Positions 1 through 9,300 of a stretch of DNA of 12,737 nucleotides are shown here, in pieces. Location of the stretch: the NCBI GenBank assembly GCA_002887195.1, contig PJAB01001705.1:1-12737 (forward strand), given 5' to 3'. The position numbers and the translations under genes were made by a program. The DNA comes from Chrysochromulina parva (Eukaryota; Haptophyta; Prymnesiales; Chrysochromulinaceae). Each line of letters begins with the position of its first letter. Within the stretch, counting starts at the first letter, position 1. Under the pieces are notes generated by a model. That model was not told the DNA's origin and made no database searches. It saw nothing but the letters and a program-made list of their open reading frames with translations.

Positions 1-30
1 CAGTCATGAGAGTCGTGGGACCGTCTTTGG

Positions 31-78
31 ATGTTGCGGTGCCCCGGCCACACGTCGACTCACCACCTCGTCACGTGA
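31..78 (+). other. Short upstream ORF (15 codons)
   Basis: An ATG at 31 opens 15 codons closed by TGA at 76-78. It overlaps the CACGTG palindrome, so it probably lies in promoter DNA rather than in the mRNA. It would act as a uORF only if transcription starts upstream of position 31. Nothing shows that it is translated. Confidence 0.15.
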
Positions 79-83
79 CGAGG
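66..83. promoter_or_regulatory. 18-bp perfect palindrome with central CACGTG (E-box/G-box)
   Basis: CCTCGTCACGTGACGAGG is identical to its reverse complement across all 18 bases, with its centre between 74 and 75. The inner GTCACGTGAC is the classic core for bHLH/bZIP dimers (E-box, G-box). It lies about 40 bp before the ATG at 124 and about 230 bp before the ATG at 313, a plausible promoter-proximal position. That it binds a regulator is inference. Confidence 0.45.
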
Positions 84-123
84 CGGCGCCTACGCCCTCT
101 TTCTGTGGCCGTGCGCGCGGGCA

Positions 124-246
124 ATGAAAGAGAACTTCCCGCACGTTTTTGTAACCGCGGACGAAGTGCGTGGGCGCTTCGCCGCGTGGGGCCTTTCACA
201 CGCTTCAAGCTCCTATTCACAACACCCAAGCACAGTTGTGATTCGT
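124..246 (+). other. Candidate first coding exon (alternative N-terminus of SMG1) or uORF
   Basis: The ATG at 124 has G at -3 and is in the same frame as the kinase. Unspliced, it reads 47 codons and stops at TGA 265-267. If the GTGAGT at 247 is joined to the CAG ending at 279, the stop is removed, the frame is kept (33 nt removed), and the kinase gains 52 residues before the methionine encoded at 313 (41 from this exon and 11 from 280-312), about 4012 residues in all. Third positions are less G/C-rich here than in the gene body, which weakens the coding case. I recognise no conserved motif in the extension. Confidence 0.35.
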
Positions 247-279
247 GTGAGTCGCGTGTTGTGTTGAGCCGTGACGCAG
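247..279 (+). other. Candidate 33-nt spliceosomal intron
   Basis: It begins GTGAGT, a consensus-like 5' splice site, and ends GACGCAG, a consensus 3' splice site. The length is a multiple of three but it contains the in-frame TGA at 265-267, as expected of an intron that interrupts an otherwise open frame. The A at 267 could serve as a branch point 12 nt before the final G. At 33 nt it would be near the lower limit for spliceosomal introns, so a chance match is possible. Confidence 0.35.
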
Positions 280-312
280 AAAAAGCAAACATTTACCGCT
301 CGCGTGCGGCAA

Positions 313-3300
313 ATGGAGACCTACTGCTCGGCCCTTCTGAACCAGGAGAAGAGCCTCGAAGAACTCCAGCGTCACCTGCGGACGCTATGCGCGCCGGGCG
401 AGCCGAGCAAGCGTATTGCGGCCGCGGTGGCGCTCACCGCCTCGCTCTCACGCGCCGAGCACCGTGGGCTCGCGCAGCAGGCACTGCGCGGCATACTGCA
501 GAGCATCGAACCGTTGCTGTATGACGCGGAGGTGCAGGTGCTGCGCGCGCTGCCCGCGCTGCTCGGTGCACTCGGTGCGGCGCAGCGCAGCCCCGCTGCG
601 CAGCGCGAGTTTTGCGGCTGGCTCGCCGCATCGGCGCAGCGCACGAGCAGTGCGCAGGAGGTGCTGCCAGGCGGCATGCGGCCGAGCGGCTGGAGCCTGC
701 TGCTGTCGGCGCTGAACGACATGCTGCAGCACCTGCTGCGCGAGGAGCAGGAGCTGCAGCAGCTGCTACCCGCCCTCGCCGACGTGCTCCACTGCGTGCG
801 CTGGATGCTTGAGCGTGTCGAGGACCCTTCGCTGTTTGCGGTCCTGCTGCCGCTGCTCACGACGCTTGGGCGGCGCGAGCTGGCTCCGGTGCTGATACCA
901 CACTTTCCGGAGGTCGTCGACTTCCTCCTCGGCTGGGCACTGGAGCCGCGCTCGCCCCTCGCCCTCTGCTCGGACATCAACACCACACTCGGAAGCTTGC
1001 GAACGCTCTGGGCACACTCCGAGGGCTTTGGTCTGCGCCTCGCGCGCCATCTGCTCGACGACCTCGAAGGGCTGCCCGCCGAGCCGCCCACACCGCCCCC
1101 GGCAGCGCGTCACCACACCACCGCCCTCGCCCCGCGCCTCACACGATTTGCAGGCTGCTTCGGTGCGGTGGTACGCGGGCTGGGCTCAACGTACGCCGCC
1201 GCGGCCGAGCAACCCGAGCTCACCGGCCGATGTCTGCACTGCCTGGCGACGCGGCTGCCCATACACGTGACCGCGGCCGCGCCTCCTGCCACCTCCGCGG
1301 CCGACCTCACAGCCTTTGCTGAGGACACCATCCTCACGATCGCCGAGGCTCTGCGCGGTCGAGTAGCGCCGCACCACGCCGCCGCCTCGCGGATCCTCCT
1401 CGCTCCGCTGCACGTGCCGTCCGCGCGCACGGCGACGATCCTGCGCGCGCTCGGCCATCACGAGCGGCTCGTGCGTGCGCAGGGGAGTGCCCTCACCGCC
1501 CAGGCCGCCCATGTCCTCGTCTCTCCCGTCTCCCCAATTCCAAGCCTCTGGTTGCACCCGGAGCCCGCCGTGGGCGCTGCCGTCCTCTCCGCTCACCGGC
1601 TACTGCTTTGTGCGCCACACACGTCGAGCGCGGCCGCTTCGGTGCTGCTGCAGAGCTTGCTGGCCACTCTGCGCCAACACGTCACCGCGCTCCCGCTGCC
1701 TCCGCCCCCCGCCGCCGCCTTCGCCCTGGGCGCCTCCGCCGTCCTCAGTGCCAACCAGACGAGTGGCTCCGCAAACCCCACAGCTGCCTTCAACCCCATC
1801 GCCGCCTTCAACCCCACCGCCGCCTTCATCGCCTCCGATGGCGGCTCCGCCCGTGCCAGCGCGCCGGCCGCGCCCTCGAGCGAGGCTGCCGAGGCTCCGT
1901 CAGGCGACATGGAGACCGATGGTGGCAGCGCACCGAGCGAGCTCAGCGCTGCCGAGCGATCACGTGTGCTGCAGGCGCTGCTGGGCTTGTTGGCGGCGGT
2001 GCTCACTGAAACGAGCCACGCGTCGCATCTGCTCTCGATCGCGTCGACGCTTCTGCGTCAGCTGCACCCGGTGCGCACGCTGCCGGTGGCGCGCCGCCCC
2101 GCCCTCTCGCTCAGCGTCACCATCAGCCTCCTTGGCCTAGCGTACAACACCACCATCGTGCTGCCTCCGCCGCCGGGCGCGGGCACCCCGATGCATGTCT
2201 CCCTCGCCATGCTCGCGTCGCAGTGGCGGGCATTGCTCCTCTCGTTGCTCGCGCCCTCCCGAGCGCACACGCACCCTCCCCTTGTGCGCCTCGCCGCCCT
2301 GCGCGCAACCACCGCCGCCCTCACCGCCGCCGCCCATGCCAACTCCAACGCCAGCAGCGCCAGCACCGCCGCCGCGCCTGAAGCCGCCGCCGCATCCAGC
2401 GCACACGACGACGCCAAGGGTGAGGCCGGCGAGAATGTGGGGTGCAGCTTTGCTGTTTGGTTGGGATGTGAGCTGGGTGCGCGGCGCAGTGGCAGCGGCT
2501 TGGGCGTGGGCGTGGGCTTGGGACGGTTGGCCCACCTCCTCAAGCACGCCTTGCGACTGGTGCTTGAGCCATGCGCGCCGCTGCGGCTGGCAGCTCTCGA
2601 GGCCATCGAGGCGATCTTCCTTTGCATGCGGCAGGAGGCTGATGGCGCAATCGAGCTGCATGCCGCCGAGCTGGGCACGCTGCTGCGTGCGGCGATCGCG
2701 CAATTGAGCGCTGGGGATGGCGAGTGCCGCGCCGTCGCCGCTCGCGTGCTCGCGTGCTCCGCGCTTGCGGCCCTTGCAGCCCTCAACCCACACGCCGCCC
2801 TCGCCGATGGCGCGCTTGCCGAGAGCGGCACGGGCGCCGAGACAGGCGCTACCGAGCGTACGACCGCACCGACGGGCGCCGTCGCCGGCGCCGGCGCGGG
2901 CTTCGGCGGCTTCCTTGTCGTCCGCGGCGGTGTTGCCAAGGACGCGGCCTTCGAAGTCGATCGAGGCGGCGGGGTGGCGACGAGCGAACGCTGGCGCCAT
3001 CTGATCGTCGAGACGAGCCCGCTCCCCAGCTATGGCCCTTTGCAGTTGCAACGAATGCTTCGGCTCCTCTCGAGCCGCGCGCCCGGTACGGCGCCACTCG
3101 CGTCCTTGTTCGCGCGCCAGCTCGTGCTCAGCGGCGCGGGAGCCCTCCCCTCGCTGCGCTCCCTCGTCCGTGTCGACGTGCAGCTGGGCGGCTGGTGGGG
3201 CGGGGCTGAGGCAGCTCGATTCCTCGTGCACGCGCGCCTGCGCTCCCCATTTGGCGGGCCGGCACAGACCTTCGAGGGGATGGAGAAGATGCTCACTGCA

Positions 3301-6300
3301 GCGCTCCCCGGAGGTGCTGGCGGTCCCGGCGCCGTCTCGGGCGCATCGCTCGAGCGGCTGCGCTTGCTGCTGCACACCTTTGAGCAGCTGGAGCGGCAGG
3401 TGACCAACGCTTGCGACGGCTCCCTCGCGCTGCCGCCGCCTCCTAATGCGGCGCGCCTCTTTTTCGCCAACAATCAGCGCGTGTGCGTCGATTGGTTTGC
3501 ACGGCTGCGCCCGCGCCTCCTTTCGGCCGCCCTCGCGACACGTCAGCCCGCTTCGGTCGCACGGCACGCGCAGCTTCGGCTCGTTGACCTGGCCGCGCGC
3601 GGTGCAAGCTACTGCGTGCGCACGCCCTCGACGGGTCGACTCGACTTGCAAGAGGGGCTGCTGCGCAACATGCAATCGTGTCTACGCGATGTCGAGGGCA
3701 CGCTGTACGTGCTCATGGACGCGCTGCTCGAGCTCGGCGGCATGCAAGTTACCGACGGGCTTGCCGGCTTCGTCAAGCGCAAGCTCGGGCCGTTGCATGC
3801 CGCCGCGCTGCGCTCGCAGCAGGACAGGCAGAAGCCGCAGACGCTGCTGCTGCAGCGCGACAGCGCCGCGACCGCGCCGCGCATACACGAGCTCAGTACG
3901 GCGTGGGTGCCCTGGCTGGACGGTATGCGGCTGCGAGCCGCCGGACGACTCGAGGAGTCGCTGGTCGAGCTGCGTGCGCTGCTGGACACTCCCGCCGCCG
4001 CCATGGCCGCCGAGCCCGCCCAAGCGAGCTACGTAGCCGGCCACGTGAGTGCTTGCTATGCCGAGCTGGGCGAGGTGGCCGAATTGCATGCGTGGCATGC
4101 CGTCCTCGCTCAGTACCGCACCGGCAGCGGCGGCAATGGCGCTCCACACTTTGCTCAACCGCTGAGTGCGAGGGCGTGCTCAGTGCTGGGGTGGCTGCAT
4201 TCTTCGTCGAAGGAGGGGGGCGATGCTGCCGCCGCCCCGCCCCTCGCCCCGCACGCACCCGCTGACGAGCCTCCAACCGACGCCGGCCGCTCGGCGTCTG
4301 CACTGGCCGCCTGGCCAGGGGTCCAAGGGCCGCAGTTGCAGAGCCTCGAGCGTCTCGCCGCCGCCATCGCTGCCCCGCCCGACGACCCCCCGGCCGTTTC
4401 CGCCGCCGCGCACAGCAGTGAACCGTTGCTCGACGAGCTTGCCCTGAGCTGCGGCCTCGGCGCGCGCGTGGCCTCGGGCACCTTACCCACGCTCCTCCAC
4501 CTCCAAGCCGCGAGCGCCGCCGCGAGCGCCGCCCGCGCCGTCGCCACAGGGCGTGGCGGCGTGGGCAACGCACTGATGGGCGGGTGGCCGGGTGTGGGCG
4601 CGGTGGCTCAGCTCCTGGATCATCAGGCACAACATGCCGGCGCGTGGCTCGCGCTGTTGCGAGCGGAGGAGCGCGCCCACCAAGCCGCCACCTCCGCCAC
4701 CTCCGCCGCCACCGCCACCTCCACCATCTGCGCCGCCTCCGACCATGCCGGCAGTGGCGCCCTGCTTGGCCTGCGTCTGGCGCTCGCCCGTCTCGCGAGA
4801 CGCCGGGGGAACGCGCGCCTCGCTTCACGGCTCGTTGCAGGGGTTGCCTCGAACCGCACACTCGATGCCGCTACGGCGCTCCGTGGCCAGTATGAGTCCA
4901 TTCTGTTGCTGCGCGCGACGGGACAAGCCTCCGAGGCGCTCGATGCTCTGTGGGCGGCTGCACAGCCTCTCATTCGCGTTGTGACCGCCCCCGACGAGGC
5001 CGCCGCCGATGCGCCGCCGCCGGCTGCTCACACGCCCGCACCCGCGACGCCGCTCGACCTCCTCCATGCTAAGATGTGCCTCAAGCTCGCTAGTTGGCTG
5101 CAGGAGCGACCACTGCCCTCGGAAGGGACGGTGGTGCACGGCGCGATGAGCGAGGCGGCCCTCGCACGCCGCAGTGACGAATCCCGTGGCAGTGACGAAT
5201 CCCCCTCGCCCGCGCCGCTTACGGCTGATGAGCTCATCGCGGCCTCCGAGTCTGCGTGTGGGCGTTGCCTGCATGCGGCGACTGTGCAGGCCCCCTCGCG
5301 CGCGAAGGCTCAGCTGCGCCTCGGCACATGGTGCTACCGTCAAGGCGTGGCTGTTCTCAAGGGGGCCGGCGGCGGTGGCGGCGGTGGCGGCAGTGCGACC
5401 GGAGCTGTCGCAAGCACATCGAGCGGTAGCGGCGGCGGCGTCGAGCTGACGCTCACCGAGCGAGCACAGCTGCGCCACCTCATTGAGAGCGCCTTCCCGC
5501 AACGGCTGGCGAGTGCGCCGCACACGTATGCGCTCATTGCGGCGCTCCTCGTGAGCCACGGGCGATTGGCCCTCGACGACAGCGCCGCACACGACACGGG
5601 TGCCGTCGAGGGCGCAGCAGCGGAGCGAGAGCTCTGCGGGCGCTTCGAGGAGACGTTTGGGGCCGGTTGGGATGAGGGGAGCGCCCCTCTCACGCTCACG
5701 GAGGCGGGTGAGCGGCTACTCGCCTTGTGGCGGGCGGTGCGCGAGCGGCTTCTCGCTCCGCTGCGCACGGCGGTACGCGCCTTTTTCGCCTATCTCCGCC
5801 TGAATGAGGCCCAGGCGGCCGCGCACACGAGTGTGGCGGTGCCGCTGCGACTGCTGCGGCTGCTGCTGCGCCATGCAACCGATCTGCAATCCGACTTTGC
5901 GGCTGGGATGGCGGCGACGCCGGCGCTCGGCTGGAGCGGCGTGGTGCCGCAGCTCTTTGCCCGACTCGCACACCCGGAGCCGACGGTCCGATCGCACGTG
6001 CAGACGTTGCTCATCGCGATCGGGCGACGGCTGCCGCAGCTGGTCCTCTACCCTGCTATCGTAGGCGCTGACGAAACTCCCGCCAACCTCGCGGACGCCG
6101 TCGTGAGCACGGCCGCGCTGCCTATGTCGGCCAACGCCGTCGAGGGCACTGGCGGGGCGGGGCGGGCAGAGCGGCAGGCCATCTGCACCGCCCTCGGCAT
6201 GCACAACCCCCGCCTGCTGAGCGAGCTTCGAATGCTGATCAGCGAGCTCGGCCGCGTGACACTGCTGTGGGAGGACCACTTGCATGGAGTCCTCGCCTCC

Positions 6301-9300
6301 CTCCAGTCGGACGTGTCCACAAAGGTGGGCAAGCTGCGGGAGGAGGCACGCCGCGTGAGGGCGAACCCGAAGTTGACGCACGCCGACAAGGCGCGCATCC
6401 TCGGCGAGAAGTATTCGGCCATCATGGCGCCTGTGGTCGCGGCCCTCGAGCGACACGAGCGCGCCCTCAGTGCGCCGGCTGGCACGCCTCACGAGCGAGC
6501 CTTTCAACAAACCACGGGCCGCGCGTTGCGTGCCGCGATCGCCGACTTCCGAGCCCCCATCTCTTCTGCATTTGAGACGTGTTGGGAGCCGTTGAGGGAG
6601 CTACAGCGTACGTTGAGTGCCTACCTCCGAACGCCAACGTTGCCACTGCCACTCCTCTCCCCTCACCTGGCGGGACTGCGAGGCTCGCTGATCCCGATGC
6701 CCGGGCTGAGCAGCGACCAACCCCTCGCCGCCGCCGCCGCGCCAACGCCAAGACGCGCCACCGCCGCCACCGCCGCCACCGCCGCGACGAGCGCACCGCC
6801 CGGTTCGCACGGCGGCGCGTCAGGCGCCGTCGCGGGCGCTCCGCCCGAGGAAGCGGCGGCGGTGCGCATCGAGCGGTTCCTGCCCGAGCTTGCGGTGCTG
6901 CCCACCAAGACGCGACCCAAGAAGCTCACCCTCCTTGGCTCGGACGGGCGGCAGTACAACTACCTGCTCAAGGGGCGTGAGGACTTGCACTTGGACGAGC
7001 GCATCATGCAGCTGCTTCGGGTGGTCAACGGCATGCTGCGCACCGACCGACACACGCGCGCGGTCGATGCGATGAGGGCGCGAAATTACGCGGTGCTCCC
7101 TCTGGGCCCTCGATCAGGTCTCATCCAGTGGGTTGAGGGCGTCACCCCCCTCTTCTCCATCTATAAGGCGTGGCAGGTGCGTTCACACGCGGCGGCAGCC
7201 CTCCGGGAAGGAGCGGCGACCAAGGAGGGCGGCGGCGCGCGTGTGAATGCCGAGCGTGTGAATGCCGAGGCCAACGCGAGTGGGGGGGGGTGTGGTAACA
7301 GCAGCGGCGGCGGCGGCGGCGGCGGCACCTCGGCAGAGAAGCAGCCGCCACAGCAAAGCCTGTGCTCGCCGGCCGCCCTCGCCGCCGCCGCCGCCGTCGC
7401 CGCCAGCGGGACAACCGCCTCACCCGCCGCCGCACTCACTGCCACTCCCGTCACCGCCTCCGCCGCCACGTCGTGCGCCGCCACGCCCGCCGAGGCAGGC
7501 GGTGAGACAGCGGCGGTGCGCGGTGTCAGTGGGGGCGGTGGCGGCGGGGGGGGCGGGGGGGGCGGAGGCGGGGGCGGCGGGGGGAGCGAGCTCGTGGTGC
7601 GCCCTGCCGAGATCTTCTACTCACGCATGACGCCTGCCCTCGAAGGGGCGGGCCTTTCGAGCACCTCCTCGCGCCGCCAGTGGCCTCATGAGCTATTACG
7701 CCGCGTGTATTCGGAGCTGGTGGCCGAGACGCCGAGAGAGCTACTGGCACAGGAGCTGTGGCTGCAGAGCGCCGACACGTATGCCTGGTGGGCGAAGACC
7801 CAGGCCTTCGCCCGCTCGTGCAGCACCATGTCGATGCTCGGGTATGCGATTGGGCTGGGTGATCGGCACCTCGACAACATGCTCCTCGACCTCGCGTCCG
7901 GCGAGCTCCTCCACATCGACTACAACGTGTGCTTCGAAAAGGGGATGCGCCTCAAGGTGCCCGAGACCGTCCCGTTCCGGATGACTCCGACGATGCAGGC
8001 GGCTCTGGGGCTCGGCGGCACTGACGGCGCGTTCACCTCCTCTTGCGAGGCGGTGCTGCGCGTGCTCCGTGCGTCCAAAGAGACTCTCCTCACGCTCCTC
8101 GAGGCCTTTGTGTACGATCCTCTCGTCGATTGGGCTGCCGAACGCACCCTTGATGAGCAGAGGCGTGGCGCGGAGCTCACTGTGGGGATCTCGCTCTGCG
8201 CGTCGCGTGTCGATGAGCTTGATGCGCCCCTTAAGGAATGGCACACGGCGCTGCCGGGGGCTCTAGAACAGCTGCGCCCAGTGCTCACGCTGACGCTCGA
8301 GGGGAATGCCGCCCTGGCAGGCGCGCAGGCGCTCCACGCCGAACGAGTACGGCAAGCGCGCGCCGCTGCAGAGACGTCGCTCGCCCGCCAGGCGCAGTAC
8401 GAGTCACTCGTCAGTGCTCTCCACAGCGCTGAGGACTCACTGCAGGCCACCCAGCGCTCGGTCGCCCAAGTGGCCGTCGAGCTTCGCAACTTGAGCGAGC
8501 AGCATGCAGTGTGGCGCGATGAGCACGCGCGCGCCGCCCAATTCCTCTCCGACGCGTACTTGGGCGCGGCCTTTGAAGACCTCTCCGCGCTCGCGACGGC
8601 GTTGCCCACGGCGCCGCTCGGTGCGGCGCGCCTCGTCGCGGCGGCCAAGGAGCATGTGATGCCGCCGCTGCCGGCCGGGCTTGAGCTCGAGCATCGGCAG
8701 CTTGAAGGAGCGTGCCTGCACGCGGAGAGCGAGGTGCACACGGCAGGCGGCGCGCTCGTCTCGGCGCTCATCGCCCTCGCGGACGCGTGGCGCGAGCTGC
8801 CACCTGACCACATCGAGCGATCATTGCTCACGCCCCTGAGTGAGGTGCTCCTGAGTGCTGCCGCTGCACCACTCGAGCGTGCTGACGAGGCCGTCACGCA
8901 CCTCGCCACGCTGCGCTCTGCCGCCTATGCCGAGGGATCGCGGGTCGCGCTCGGTGGGCAGTTACGTGACCTCGAGGCGGAGCACGCTGTCGTGGGCGCG
9001 CGCGTCGCGGCGCTCGAGGGGTTGCAGTCGCTACTGCACGCCGACGTGGCGAGTGGCTGGGAGGTGTGCGAGCTCGAGGCCCAGCAGGCCCTCACGGCGG
9101 CTGTCAAGCGCCTCACCGGGGGTGTAGGCGGAGGTGTAGGCGGAGGTGGAGATGGAGGTGGAGGCGGGCCAGCGCGTCTGTACGCGGCAATGAGGACGAT
9201 GGCGGCCAAGGAATTGGAACGACTGGAGTCTGCGTCGGCCGCCTCAGCCGCTGCCCCGTGCTCCCCGGCCGAGCTCATCGCCTCCGAGCCCATCGAGGGC

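Larger units (their letters stand above)
1..312 (+). promoter_or_regulatory. 5' flank / leader region of the SMG1 gene
   Basis: No gene is recognised here. Base composition is visibly less G/C-biased than in the kinase body. No TATA box is evident. The stretch contains an 18-bp palindrome around CACGTG (66-83), ATGs at 6, 31 and 124 upstream of the first in-frame ATG of the kinase at 313, and a GTGAGT...CAG pair (247-279) that could be a tiny intron. The kinase frame is closed upstream by a TGA at 265-267, so an unspliced transcript can only start the kinase at 313. The transcription start cannot be placed by eye. Confidence 0.55.
7183..7602 (+). repeat. 140-residue low-complexity insertion inside the SMG1 kinase domain
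   Basis: The conserved kinase sequence stops after FSIYKAWQVR and resumes at PAEIFYSRMTPAL. Animal SMG1 has only some 25-30 residues between these points. Here the gap holds Gly runs, Ala runs and Thr/Ala-rich sequence ending in 18 consecutive glycines. Flanking catalytic motifs remain in frame and intact, so the insertion is tolerated. It should form a disordered loop after the hinge segment (LIQWVEGVTPL). Confidence 0.85.

Noticed and set aside
271..312. GTG at 271 as the start of the large reading frame
   Set aside because: The gene is clearly eukaryotic and GTG is rarely used as a start there. The first in-frame ATG is at 313. The 271-279 bases may instead be the end of a small intron.
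6..524. 172-codon + strand ORF from the ATG at 6
   Set aside because: It runs in another frame into the SMG1 coding region, has arginine-rich composition typical of a shifted frame in GC-rich DNA, and shows no recognisable domain.
2137..3675. Long - strand ORF (512 codons) opposite the SMG1 solenoid
   Set aside because: High GC and codon bias in SMG1 leave few stops on the opposite strand. The product is low-complexity and lacks known motifs, while the + strand in the same place has conserved SMG1 sequence.
7531..7584. Poly-G tract as an assembly error or frameshift
   Set aside because: The frame is the same and conserved kinase motifs are intact on both sides, so any length error would have to be a multiple of three.
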